41,357 nt of DNA from Chara braunii (GCA_003427395.1 BFEA01000002.1:8763711-8805067), one strand, 5' to 3'; shown: positions 21,067 to 30,329, numbered from the stretch's first letter. Numbers and translations: made by a program. Notes: generated by a model not told the origin, from the letters alone.

Positions 21067-21480
21067 GCGCTCTTTGTTGGCTAAAGTAGAAGCTGCACTC
21101 AGTCCTTTAGGCGCAGTCTATCAACACAGTCGCAACTTATCAAGTTTCGCGTGCAGCCAATGTCTACGAAGGCGCCACACTTGCGACCACCCACACCAAC
21201 TTCCACAACGAAGTGCTCCCCTCTAGGACCTCTACTCAGTGCCACCAATGACTCATGAGGATCCCTTGCCGACCACTCACTTGAAGGTCCTCTAAGGCTT
21301 CAGACACATCCAACGTACAGAGTATAGTTGGGTCTGGATGCGTCTGCGGGGTGACTAAGGAGTCAATAGCTTCGGCCAACTCTTGAAACGGGGAGGGTAT
21401 ATCACCCGCTTCAACGAGAGTAGAAGCAGCTACAACTTCTACCGGCCCTAAGTGTTTCCCGAGCTGGAGCTCGTAGAGGC
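21067..21480 (-). pseudogene. E1 aspartic protease, damaged
   Basis: Minus reading gives HFVVEVGVGGRKCGAFVDIG then CTRNLIS, the retropepsin active-site segment. The catalytic triad DSG has become DIG, which should abolish activity. A frameshift at about 21095-21110 separates it from the downstream open frame. The protease normally cuts the Gag-Pol polyprotein. Confidence 0.75.
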
Positions 21481-21666
21481 CCCAGACTGAAAAGAAGGAT
21501 ACCCACCCTTAGGAGGGATCTTCTGCCAGACCTTTCGAGTTCCTGCACTTAAACTGCATATGGCCATACTCGCCGCAGCACCACGTGACCAATGGTCCCG
21601 CCACACTTCTTGATCCAAGCCTGCTCTAACCCAAGCAGCTATTTTGTTTGGGTTAGCGGCTTGCCC
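21481..21666 (-). pseudogene. E1 gag C-terminus with partial zinc knuckle
   Basis: Minus frames read AAWVRAGLDQEVW and then WCCGEYGHMQFKCRNSK. The latter is a CCHC nucleic-acid binding knuckle in which the first Cys of C-x2-C is displaced (C-GEYG-H-MQFK-C retained). A frameshift separates the two parts. The knuckle packages element RNA in a working copy. Confidence 0.65.
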
Positions 21667-22420
21667 CTAACTCCTTTGTTGACCGCCCTTGCCGTGGCCA
21701 GCAACCTTAGTCTTAACTACTGTGGCGAGGTTGCTACCCTCAGCACTCGGCTCGCCGTCTAACTCTGATCCCTCCACAAGTTCAGAAACATCATCAATCT
21801 CAGTTTGATTCCCATTGGAATCAACCATCATCAATCGTGGAGTCTTCTTCTTTCTTCCGATTGTAGTGGGGGTTTGAGTACCACCCATCGTAGCCTCTAA
21901 GTTTAGGACCTTCTTGTTGAATGTCTCAAAAGTGTGATACTCTCTACGAGCCTCACTGGCTAATAAGTTCCTGATGTTTGTGGGAAGCCATCTCAAGAAC
22001 ATGGTCAACAAGACCTGTGGATTGTAGTCCACTCCCGATACGACAATCAACCGCTCTACGGTTGTGGTCAGCTCTCTCATGGACTTGTACTTCCTAGAGT
22101 CAAGTTTCAATAGCCCATCAGTGGCAATCTGTGCCTGCTGAGGGTTCTGCCATCGAGCCTCCACTAAATCCATAAAGCTTTCTAGGGTGTGGGTCTGTGC
22201 CCAACCTCCCATATTCTGACCGAATCCTTTTGAAGCCACTAATCCATTTAGCCAACGAGTTGCTGAACCCTCTAAGTAGGATGCAGCAGTAATCACTTCC
22301 TCCTCTACCAATGTTCTCTTTGCCCTCACCCACACTGGCACCGTTCTGAACCACGTGTCCAGAGCCTCATCCTTCTTGTCTCCTGAGAAGGTTGGAGGTG
22401 GTTTTAGGGGGGGGTTGGGG
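21667..22420 (-). pseudogene. E1 gag capsid domain
   Basis: Open minus frame with a Retrotrans_gag-type domain: PPTFSGDKKDEALDTWF, then a Y-L-E-G-x-A-x-x-W block (ASYLEGSATRWLNGL), LESFMDLVEARW, Y-K-S-M-x-E-L block and VLLTMFLRWLPTNIRNLL. This forms the virus-like particle shell. The N-terminal gag part is in another frame; the shift falls at the G-run 22411-22418, which suggests a one-base slip there. Confidence 0.85.
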
Positions 22421-23151
22421 TACCAAGTTAATTGTTGTCCCGCGCGGGACAGGTGGCAACTGTGGTGTAGCTCCAGTCGTTGGACCAAAAGATGAAGAAG
22501 CAACAGTCTGTGATAGAGCTGCTGCTGATGTACCGCTTGGTTGCTGTCCAGACTGAGCGGCATAGAGACCTGTCATCGCTGATAATGGAAGCGATGACAA
22601 AGCTGTTGTCCAGATCCCCGATCTTTGTAGGGCCTACAGAATCTGGTCCAGGGTATCCCGCATGGCGTCCATTTTGCTCTCCATGTACGCCTGCATGGAC
22701 AGGACGCTCGCCTTCAGAATCTTTCTTGTAGAGTTAAGGGCCGCGTCATCTAAACCCTCTAGTGCAGCTAGGTCTGCCTCCCTACTCTCTAGTCTGGCTC
22801 TTCCCTCTCTATTTTTTTTTCTTTCTTAGTAGCCTGTTTGAGTTCCTCCTCTAACCTCAGGCGGATCCTCTCTACCTGTTGGAGCTCCATCTGCTCCCTT
22901 ATAAGATGAGGTGGCAGGCTGGAATGCACACCCGCCATCTGACTAGCGTCGGCACCTGGCGTGTTGGAGACTGACTGCGAGCTGGTCGAGTTGGACGGCA
23001 TGCCCTGACCAGAGGTTGATGCAGACAATGCTGAAGAGGTAGCCATTGCTACCATGCTAGTTGCTGCTGCTTCCCTTGTAGCCTCAAGACTACAGGCCCT
23101 AGCTTCGGCCCTTCGTCTTCTCTCTTCTCCCGATTGTAGGGCCTGGAACAC
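22421..23151 (-). pseudogene. E1 gag N-terminal region
   Basis: Two minus frames: 23151-22789, with a charged, probably coiled-coil end (REQMELQQVERIRLRLEEEL and KQATKKEKKIEREE), and 22600-22370, a Ser/Gln/Pro-rich linker ending NLLRRQEG next to the capsid domain. A stop after EREEPD and a shift between 22789 and 22600 break it. The M at 23151 is preceded in frame by nothing better, so this start is tentative. Confidence 0.65.
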
Positions 23152-23264
23152 TCTAGGGATTCTAAGCGATGATTAACCTCCTAGCGTCAGTTGTATCTTC
23201 ATCCCCGGCTGATCCACTCATCGGCTAGGCAGACGTTGTCTGCACTAGAGTCCTCTCTGGGACA

Positions 23265-23478
23265 TACCGCAGCATACGTCTGACCGGTTCTAAAAATAAA
23301 TTAAATAAAAATAATGCCTGGTGAGTTATCGAGACTACCAGTCAAGCGGCATCAACAACACCTACACAAGTTACCGCAACATACGTCTGACCGGTTCTAA
23401 AAATAAATAAAATAAAAATAATGCCCGGCGAGTTACCGAGACTACCAGTCAAGCGACATCAACAACACCTACACAAGT
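23265..23478. repeat. Tandem duplication, 107-bp unit, in E1 leader
   Basis: TACCGCAGCATACGTCTGAC at 23265 and TACCGCAACATACGTCTGAC at 23372 begin two nearly identical units ending CACCTACACAAGTT. Confidence 0.95.
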
Positions 23479-23882
23479 TGTACACATAGTCTAAATCTAT
23501 CCTGATTAGTTCTGCACAAAAGCTTTGAGAAGAACTGACTATGGTAGATTACAGCCCTACTCGGTCTGTCTGTTAGGTGTCAGCAGTCTATCAACCAACT
23601 AATCAAAATAAAAATAGACTACAACGAGCAGATGTATGCACAATGGATATGATAGCGATGCACAGTAGAGTTCACAATTGGAATCCCCTTCCCCCGCATC
23701 CAACGTACTTGTGAGCATCATCAAGCGGCAGTGTCTAAGGTGTGCAACCACGGCCCACCCCTGTGCCCAAGAAGTATGCTTATGACCAGTCCTGCCCTTT
23801 GTTTACCCTTGCGTGCAACGAGCCTTACGTCTGACTGATCTGGCTGATCAAGAGGCAATTTAAGGACAACCCCCGAGAGTCC

Positions 23883-23905
23883 TCAGGAATTCTTTAACGT
23901 CGCAA
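23883..23905 (-). promoter_or_regulatory. Conserved leader motif in E1
   Basis: Plus strand contains GGAATTCTTTAACGTCGCAA, followed by TCAGGACAACG. The E3 leader has the same at 40475-40497, followed by ACAGGACAACG. Conservation between otherwise diverged families suggests a functional RNA signal (packaging or processing), which is inference. Confidence 0.5.
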
Positions 23906-24582
23906 TCAGGACAACGATCACAGCCAGTGGACAGTTCAGACCCCAACCAAAAATGCTTATAGACGGTCTGGGAGCGTCTACGTAGGACTGGTCAGTCTGC
24001 ACACCCCTTCTATCAGCGCAGCAAAGAGACTCAATGGACAAAGCAGCATGGCCTACGTGTACTACTACCCATGGGTTGGCATGGTGACCGTGACCCGTGC
24101 TTCGACCAGGGCCCTTCAGAGGCACCGCCCTCTCCTGCCAGATGCACCACCGGGAAGAATGTTGTCTCTCAAGGTAGAGCGCACACGACTCCTCACCAAA
24201 GAGAGGACACTCAAGTTGGACTCACTTCCTCACGGTAAGAAGAGATTGAGAGGGTAGATAAGGAATGGGAACAACGTACCAGGAGATACCTGCCCCCAAC
24301 CACAAATTTCTCACCAATTGGGCTGACGTGCAGTTCGATGACCGGTCAATAGCCTCGGTACCACCCACAACACAATGAAGTGCCACCTCAGCCAAAATGC
24401 CACGTCAGCATACTCTCATCATCATACATACATCTGCTGTCGCCACAGCCTTCCAGCGGCCGGCCCCTCTACCTGGGCCCCACTCAATCAAACCAGCGCC
24501 AAAGTATCCTTACGACACATGAATCATCTTCAGCACACCAGGTAACAATGTCGCCAATGTCAGGTAAGCGTTGATCACGAAC

Positions 24583-24596
24583 CAACTCTGACACCA
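24583..24596 (-). promoter_or_regulatory. E1 primer binding site (initiator tRNA-Met type)
   Basis: Minus strand reads TGGTGTCAGAGTTG two bases inside the LTR edge. Plant LTR elements commonly carry TGGTATCAGAGC here, complementary to the 3' end of initiator tRNA-Met. One central base differs, with more changes at the end. Confidence 0.8.
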
Positions 24597-24711
24597 AATG
24601 CAAGGAATATGAGTATGAACGATATACAGAAAACCAAGTTGCGAAATCACACAAATGTCCAAGTAGTCGTGTCCAAGCAGAGAGTACAAATGCACCGAGA
24701 AAACCATCCAT

Positions 24712-24764
24712 TTCTGGTAGGATAGTCGGCGCCCAGCCTACTCTACCCGACTATCCTACCAGAA
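24712..24764 (-). promoter_or_regulatory. Perfect 18-bp hairpin at the likely RNA 5' end of E1
   Basis: TTCTGGTAGGATAGTCGG (24712-24729) and CCGACTATCCTACCAGAA (24747-24764) are exact reverse complements, separated by 17 bases. In the minus-strand LTR it lies about 25-30 bases downstream of a TATA-like box, so a transcript would begin with this stem-loop. Confidence 0.8.
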
Positions 24765-24788
24765 CGCCTGGCCTGGGCTGCCTCACTT

Positions 24789-24796
24789 CTTTTATC
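24789..24796 (-). promoter_or_regulatory. TATA-like box in E1 LTR
   Basis: Minus strand GATAAAAG. Start of transcription would be expected about 25-30 bases further left, near 24765. Confidence 0.45.
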
Positions 24797-25321
24797 GAAG
24801 TGGCAGCCTCCTGGATGCTGCGTGTGGCCTGGCTGGAAGCTTCCAGTAGCTCCCAGTTGGGCCTCAGACCTTGCGCCCAGGCCCGAGACTACAGTTGAGG
24901 GTCTGGGCCCTTTTCAGTTGGGCATGGACTGAGTCTCCGAACTTGGGCTGTTTGCTGCATCTGTGCAGGGCTCCCAGGCAGGTGCCTAGGCAGTACTGCT
25001 TTTCCAAAGGCGGGCGGCCGGCTTCCCCAATGTATTGGCCCTGCTTTGTGTGTACGTGCCCAGGTGCAACTGTCAAGGCCTGGGACAACTGTATGACGCA
25101 ACTTAGTGAGGCTCACCCGTCTATCCAACCAACTGGGGTGCTGCGAGAGCCTGAATACCCACATATGGAAATGTCGAATTTTGGCCTCTGACGAATATTC
25201 AGGCCCGCCTTCACTTAGGGCGGGCACTCGGCTTGTTGGGGGCCTTAGCCTAGAACATGTGATGTTTGATAGGGCCCCTTGAGGGCTTGTTCCTCACATT
25301 GATATTCAAAGACAAAAAAAA

Positions 25322-25344
25322 GTGTGTGTGTGTGTGTTTGCACC

Positions 25345-25400
<56 letters not shown>
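25322..25400. repeat. GT, CT and CA microsatellites
   Basis: (GT)n at 25322-25337, (CT)n at 25345-25364 and (CA)n at 25365-25400, between the E1 LTR and E2. Confidence 0.95.
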
Positions 25401-25403
<3 letters not shown>

Positions 25404-25416
25404 ATCTTCTGTGATT

Positions 25417-25620
25417 TGAAACGGTTTTCACCTTTCTGCAGTCACCGATGCGGGCCCTAGAGTTCAATCCCAGACCTCACTTTGCCCATGTACAATTTTG
25501 CGTCGACCCCCGAGTGTTTGAACCCGTGACCTGTGTTTTGGTAGTTGTTTGTCGTCTGTCGTAGGTCTGTGTAGTGGTAGGGGTTCGATCTGTAGGTTTG
25601 TCGATTAGGAGTCACAACTA
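25417..25620 (+). repeat. E2 5' LTR remnant
   Basis: Matches 27380-27588 closely from TTGAAACGGTTTTCACC to GGTTTGTCGATTA.GAGTCAC. It ends at about 25620-25627, where RNase H coding sequence starts. Confidence 0.9.
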
Positions 25621-25622
25621 TG

Positions 25623-26786
25623 TAGCAAGCACTAGATCATTGGAAGCACTACTTGCTTGGGAGGCACTTTAACGTCTATTCAAACCACGAGACACTAAGG
25701 TGGTTGAAGACGCAGGCCAAGATGACACCTAAGCTTACTAGGTGGGCTGCTGAATTAGATCAGTATGACTTCGAACTTAAGCCAATAAAAGGGAAGTACA
25801 ATGTAGTTGCGGATGCTCTAAGTAGGAGAGCTGATTACTTTGGGGCAATAGTTCACTATCTGGATACTGGGAGAGACCTGCAGCAGAAAGTTAGAGAGGC
25901 ATATGCACATGACCCTATCTATAGTGACCTCCTCAATCTGAACCAGACTACCGCACTACTGATGGCTTATTATTCGAGAAGACATGTAGCTGACCGCCTG
26001 TGCGTTCCCAACAGTGAAGAGATCCGCAGTTTGATCTTAGGGGAATCGCACGACACAGAGGGACACTTTGGGTGGCAAAAGACACTAGCCAACCTCATGC
26101 ACGCGTATATCTGGCCTGGAATGAAGGCCGATTGCATAGAGTACGTGCGTCGTTGTAAAGTCCGTCAGAGAAACAAGACTACTACGCAAGCCCCTCTTGG
26201 TCTTCTCAGACCCTTGCCTATTCCTGATAGACCCGGAGATTTTGTGTCCATTGACTTTATGGATACTCAAGTCAAGAGTAGGCATGGCAAAAGTCAAGTC
26301 ATGGTTATAGTTGATAGATTTAGCAAGTATGCAGTTTTTGTTCCTCTGCCTGCAGAGGCACGAACAGATTTAGTTGTTCAGAAGTTCTTTGATCATTGGG
26401 TCAATGAACATGGTATACCGCTGTCGATAGTTACTGACAGAGACACCAGGTTCACTAGTCAGAACTCGCAGGAACTGGTGAAAGTCTATGACTCAAAGTT
26501 GCTGATGTTATCTGGCCATCATCCAGAGACTAACGATCAGACTGAACAGATGAATAAGCTCCTGCAGCAAGTTCTTAGGATGTACATTAGGCCCGACCAG
26601 GTCAACTGGGATGAGATGCTCCCTAAGGTAGTCAGTGCATATAATAATAGCGTGCACTTATCTACGTGTCGCACTCCTAACGAACTGCACAAGTCTTTTA
26701 GACCGCAGAGAGCGTTCGAGGGACTTAACCGGGATCAGATCCAAAGGCTACCGCCCGGTACACGAAAATTTGCGATACAGCACTAG
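25623..26786 (+). pseudogene. E2 pol: RNase H C-part and integrase
   Basis: One open frame to the TAG at 26784-26786. It starts in RNase H (HWKHYLLG-type text, then VYSNHETLRWLKTQAKMTPK, and the tether NVVADALSRR). Integrase follows: zinc domain EGHFGWQKTLANLMHAYIWP with CKVR where C-x2-C is expected (second Cys lost), then the catalytic core with D in VSIDFMDT, D in VTDRDTRFTS and E in NDQTEQMNKLL, and NWDEMLPKVVSAYNNSVHLS. The catalytic Asp of the RNase H segment VYS-D-H is Asn here. There is no ATG at the frame start, since the 5' half is deleted. Confidence 0.9.
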
Positions 26787-27296
26787 AAAGAGATAGCTAC
26801 CGTTGTAGACAACCTCAAGAAAGCCCAGCATAGAATGATAGAGCAAGCTAATAATCATCGTCGCCCCTCACAGTTTGAAGTAGGTGACTTAGTCTGGATC
26901 AAGTCAAAAGAGTTCGCTCCTGAGGAGAACATCTCACAGAAATTACTGCCTGCGTATAGAGGACCGTGGCCAGTCTTAGAAGTCAAGGGCGGAGAGGATG
27001 AACCGTCCTATACTATTGAGATTCCAACACACCTCCACTCCTACCCAATGTTCCATGCATCAAAGTTATTGCCTTGCGTCACAAGTCAACAATTTCCATC
27101 ACGTAGATCTATGATTCCTCCAGATATGGATGGAAGATATGACATTGAAGGGATAGTAGGTGAGGATGTCTTCAGGACAGGAGGTAGAGGTCCTCCCCAG
27201 AAACAGTACAAAGTCAGATTTGCCTATCAAGAGCCAGAAGACGACTGCTGGTTCACGCGAACAGAACTTCTAGAGACAGCTGCCGATATAATCTGA
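26787..27296 (+). pseudogene. E2 integrase C-terminus with chromodomain
   Basis: Continues the previous frame after the TAG (E3 reads QHEKES where E2 reads QH-stop-KE). It has MIEQANNHRRPSQFEVGDLV, then WIKSKEF, LLPAYRGPWPVLEV (GPY/F-type module), HLHSYPMFHASKLLP and a chromodomain-like end: YDIEGIVGEDVF, QKQYKVRFAYQEPEDDCWFT, ELLETA. Chromodomains steer chromovirus integration to marked chromatin. Stop at 27294-27296. Confidence 0.9.
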
Positions 27297-27366
27297 GCCT
27301 GCGAAAGAGATAAGAAGGGTAAAGGTCCTGCCTTAGACTGAGGTATTCTCGGAGGACCTCGGATTT

Positions 27367-27379
27367 AGGCCGGCGGGAG
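27367..27379 (+). promoter_or_regulatory. E2 polypurine-type tract before the 3' LTR
   Basis: AGGCCGGCGGGAG directly precedes the LTR start TGAAACGG; the identical 13 bases precede the E3 3' LTR (34756-34768, minus). Conserved position suits the plus-strand primer, although it contains C's. Confidence 0.65.
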
Positions 27380-27591
27380 TGAAACGGTTTTCACCTTTCC
27401 GCAGTCACAGATGCGGGCCCTAGAGTTCGATCCCCAGACCTCACTTTGCCCATGTACAGTATCGAGTCGACCCCCGAGTGTTTGAACCCGTGACCTATGT
27501 TTCGGTAGTTGTTTGTCGTCTGTCTTAGGTCTGTGTAGTGGTAGGGGTTTGATCTGTAGGTTTGTCGATTAGCAGTCACAACTCTATAGAG

Positions 27592-27685
27592 GCCGTAGCT
27601 GTAGGTATTTTGAAAGGTCAAGGTCGTAGCTGCTACAGTCCTGAAAGGTCAAGGTCGTAGCTGCTAAAATACTCGAAAGGCCAAG
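27592..27685 (+). repeat. Three 31-bp tandem repeats in E2 LTR U3
   Basis: Units start at 27592, 27623 and 27654, each G(T/C)CGTAGCTG... ending GAAAGG(T/C)CAAG. The E3 LTR lacks them. Such U3 repeats often act as enhancers (inference). Confidence 0.9.
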
Positions 27686-27898
27686 TCCCCAGACTTCCGG
27701 AAGGTCCGGAACTAGCCTTTCGAAGTTGCCTCACGTTTCTACGTTACGTCGGCAGTGCGACTGCATCGAGTTGGCAGTGCAAACCCATGCAGTCAGCGGT
27801 ACCCGTCCAGCCAGTCCCGGTCCAGTCAAGCAAGTACCATGAGGGACTGTGTGCACCACGGGCCCGGTGGAAAGGGGCAGACCAACGAGTTACAAAAG

Positions 27899-27905
27899 TA
27901 TAAAT
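27899..27905 (+). promoter_or_regulatory. TATA box of E2 LTR
   Basis: TATAAAT, with the equivalent TATAAAG in the E3 LTR at 34354-34360 (minus), at the same place relative to conserved flanks. Confidence 0.65.
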
Positions 27906-28357
27906 CAAGAGGCAGCGCCCAACCATTCATTGAGTAGCTGCGTAAGCCATGCGGAAGCGCTGCCCCAACGTCTTGTGCGAGGTGGTCTGTAGAGCGCCCG
28001 AAGTTGAAATGGGCTGGAAGAAGATAGCATAGCCATAGTAGTAGTAGCGAGCGGCCATAGCCGCCATAGGTTAGAGATAGAGGTTAGCGTGTGTGTGTGC
28101 CTACGTGAGACAGAGAACGCGTGCGCGGAGTTTTCAGGGTGATCTGGAGTGGAGTACGTGCGAACAGTGGTGTTGGACACAGTGACGAGAGTTGGGTGTA
28201 CGGGCGTTGTTGTGCCATAGCTGGATGAAGCGAGTTTGCATCTGAACTGTGTTCTTGGTTTCCATATCTTTGAGCTTTGAGTGGGCGCTTGGCGCCAGTG
28301 TGAATTGCTATCTATTTGCATGTATGCGAAGTAAAGAAGAAAGCGAGTCTGATTGCA

Positions 28358-28393
<36 letters not shown>

Positions 28394-28620
28394 AATCAGT
28401 TAGTTGATCAATCAATCAATTAAATCGTTGTTCAATGGATTGATTAATTGATTGATCGATTGCTTGATTGATCGATCAGCGATAGATCAATAGTCAATCA
28501 TTCGTCAATCGATTGATTGATTGTTTGATCTTCAAAAAAAAAAAAAAAAAAAAAGTGTGTGTGTGCACACACACACAATCAATCAATCAATCACAAAAGT
28601 TGTGATTGATTGATAACAAA
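28358..28620. repeat. TTGA/TCAA simple-repeat block with poly-A and GT/CA palindrome
   Basis: Begins with (TGAT)n, then mixed ATCA and TTGA units, a pure A run (28532-28553), GTGTGTGTGTGCACACACAC and (ATCA)n followed by (TGAT)n. Because both strands' versions are present it can fold into long hairpins. Confidence 0.9.
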
Positions 28621-29102
28621 CGAACCAGGAAAAAAAGAGAAAAAAACACTTTGAGAAACCAAACGAGAAAATGGGAGAGGGGGATCTAGCATTACTTGAC
28701 CCCCCCCCTCCTTCTTTGATTTTTAGTTTTTTTTTTNCGTTCACCAGAATAATCTGAAAATTTTTAGGGAGATAGTACAGGAGGAGGGGAACTTGCAAGG
28801 GGGGGGGGGGGGGGGGGGGGGGAGAGAATTGGCCCCCAAACCGGGTTCGACGAGTCCTAAACCCGGGGCCCTCCATAGGCCGGCATTCGGGCCGGAACCC
28901 CGGAAGGTCCGACTCCCCCCGAATGTTCGAGTGGGTAACACTGTTTTCAATTATAGACGGGTCCAGTGCCCAAGGCAATACATCAATGTACCACATTTGT
29001 ACCAATTAGCAATGGTCAAAAGGCCTCAACACTCAACCTCATGCTAACCTATGCCTCTGTAGCAAATAAAAGAAAATAAAGAAACAAACACCCTGAATAC
29101 TT
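28621..29102. other. Stretch without gene; homopolymers and one unresolved base
   Basis: Contains C and G runs (28700-28708; 28799-28822) and an N at 28737, which suggests assembly or read uncertainty here. Confidence 0.5.
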
Positions 29103-29208
29103 TACTCGTACTACGGCAAAAGGAAGTGAGACGGCCCGCCCAGGTCTACCAAGGCTACTCGTACTACGACAAAAGGAAGTGAGACGGCCCGCCCAGGTCT
29201 ACCAAGGC
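29103..29208. repeat. 53-bp tandem duplication
   Basis: TACTCGTACTACGGCAAAAG at 29103 and TACTCGTACTACGACAAAAG at 29156 start two units that differ at one base. Confidence 0.97.
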
Positions 29209-29508
29209 AAAAGCCTCCCCTATTCAAAGGCACAAAACACGAACAAACCAGTAAAGAATTCGAAAAGGAAACTGAAAGACCTAGCGAAGAAAAGAGTGTA
29301 GTCTACCACCCAAGGAGTCTGAATATGTCCTTGTAGTAAATGAAGAAATCCAAAAGGAGGTGAAATGTCTCGAATGAGGCAAAAACCTCCCCTATTCGAA
29401 GCCACAAAACATGAACAAACCAGGGAAGAATTTGAAAAAGAAAACGAAAGACGTGACTAAGAAGACAGTATACTCTACCACCCGAGGAGTCTGAATATAC
29501 CAACAGCC
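29205..29508. repeat. Tandem duplication, period 172 bp, second copy shorter
   Basis: AGGCAAAAGCCTCCCCTATT at 29205 and AGGCAAAAACCTCCCCTATT at 29377 begin two copies that share CACAAAACA.GAACAAACCAG and TCTACCACCC.AGGAGTCTG. It overlaps the end of the 53-bp duplication, giving a nested structure. Confidence 0.9.
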
Positions 29509-29649
29509 TAACCTTGAGGCTCTATCTAATGCTGATTCCAAGGTTGAAACTTTAGAAGTTTTTTTATGTAGAGCCTAGGGAGAAGTTGGAAGAAGCTGTG
29601 ACTTGCATTACGATGTGAGCATTGGGCCAAGTTGACACAAGGACGTGCT

Positions 29650-30110
29650 CAAGGTGTTGTGAAGTTGATCTTCTTTAAGCTTCTCAATGGCCGCACTTAC
29701 ATCCGCGCTTTGATTGATTATGGTTTTACTACTAACTTCTTGTCGCGCGGGATTTGCAATGCGGGACTGGGAATGAAGCAAGTGGAACTGCGGAACCCTT
29801 ACAATACCTAGGCCAGCACATCCACGCATTCCGTCAAAGGTGTGTGCACTACCTTTGATGCTGAAGTGCCATCACACACACATTGAACTTCTGTGTGCTC
29901 AAAGAGTGTCCCTTTGAAGCAGTCATGGGGCTTGAGTTGGCTTCAGGCCCAATGTCAATGGATCATTTGGAAGGAGCCATGCTTTGTTCGGGGATCGAGC
30001 GTTCAGTCCTCTTGGACGAAACGCAAGAGTCCCCTGTGTCTCTTCTTAATGCTATGCAGTTCAGCAGAAATGGCGCAACCGTGAGAAGGATGACCAAATG
30101 TAGATAGCGT
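29650..30110 (+). pseudogene. E4 aspartic protease remnant
   Basis: Plus reading gives LNGRTYIRALIDYGFTTNFL then SRGICNAGLGMKQVELRNPY, the retropepsin active-site segment where DSGAT should stand. The catalytic triad is DYG, so inactive. A stop follows NPYNT, and the C-terminal half (CPFEAVMGLELASG) is in another frame. Confidence 0.65.
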
Positions 30111-30329
30111 TTGTCAAGCCTACTTACATGCCTTCTACTTTCGCAGCATTTAATAGTTTTACTTCTACTTCATCCGCTTCTGATGCTTCTCCATCAATTT
30201 CCATGCCAACTGCACCTTCTTTAGATCCCGTTGTTTTGGCTGCAAATTCGCAGCCTGATTTTCCTTCTCTTTGGCGCTGATATTCACAGCCTTCTAGATT
30301 GATTTCCGGATGTCTTGGCCGAACCACAG

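Larger units (their letters stand above)
23152..24582 (-). other. E1 5' leader (about 1.4 kb)
   Basis: Between the gag start and the PBS there is no conserved coding frame. It contains a 107-bp tandem duplication (23265-23478) and the leader motif at 23883-23905 shared with E3. Its length is unusual for a gypsy leader and could include a lost upstream reading frame. Confidence 0.6.
20013..25260 (-). mobile_element. Ty3/gypsy element E1, truncated, minus strand
   Basis: Read leftward: 5' LTR (from about 25260 down to 24599; outer edge uncertain), PBS, leader of about 1.4 kb, gag (23151-21667 and beyond), zinc-knuckle region, protease and RT, then a break at about 20013 inside the RT thumb, where LINE sequence begins. 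RNase H, integrase and 3' LTR are absent. Frameshifts and a damaged protease make it non-autonomous. Its LTR end and protein sequence differ from E2/E3, so it is a separate family. Confidence 0.85.
24599..25260 (-). repeat. E1 5' LTR (outer edge uncertain)
   Basis: The inner edge is fixed at 24599 (plus TG, i.e. minus CA) by the adjacent PBS. The outer edge cannot be fixed because no second LTR of E1 is in the window; CT/CA simple repeats begin at about 25320. A TATA-like box and an 18-bp perfect hairpin lie within it. Confidence 0.65.
25417..28357 (+). mobile_element. Internally deleted chromovirus E2, plus strand
   Basis: Consists of a 204-bp piece of 5' LTR, then RNase H, integrase and chromodomain, then a complete 978-bp 3' LTR. 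LTR U5, PBS, leader, gag, protease and RT are all missing. The joint at about 25620 runs LTR text straight into RNase H. It could be mobilised only by a related active element, and without a PBS probably not at all. Confidence 0.9.
27380..28357 (+). repeat. E2 3' LTR, complete (978 bp)
   Basis: Starts TGAAACGG and ends GATTGCA, with TG/CA termini; both ends agree with the E3 LTR (33923-34755). It contains a three-copy tandem repeat and a TATA box. It is followed directly by a TGAT simple repeat, which prevents recognition of a target duplication. Confidence 0.9.

Noticed and set aside
27755-28321. Frames of 60-138 codons in the E2 LTR and the matching one at 34259-34483
   Set aside because: The similarity between the two is simply LTR homology; LTRs are non-coding here.
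25412-28365. A 5-bp target duplication around E2
   Set aside because: TGATT before the 5' LTR piece recurs in the TGAT repeat after the 3' LTR, but the simple repeat makes any match meaningless.
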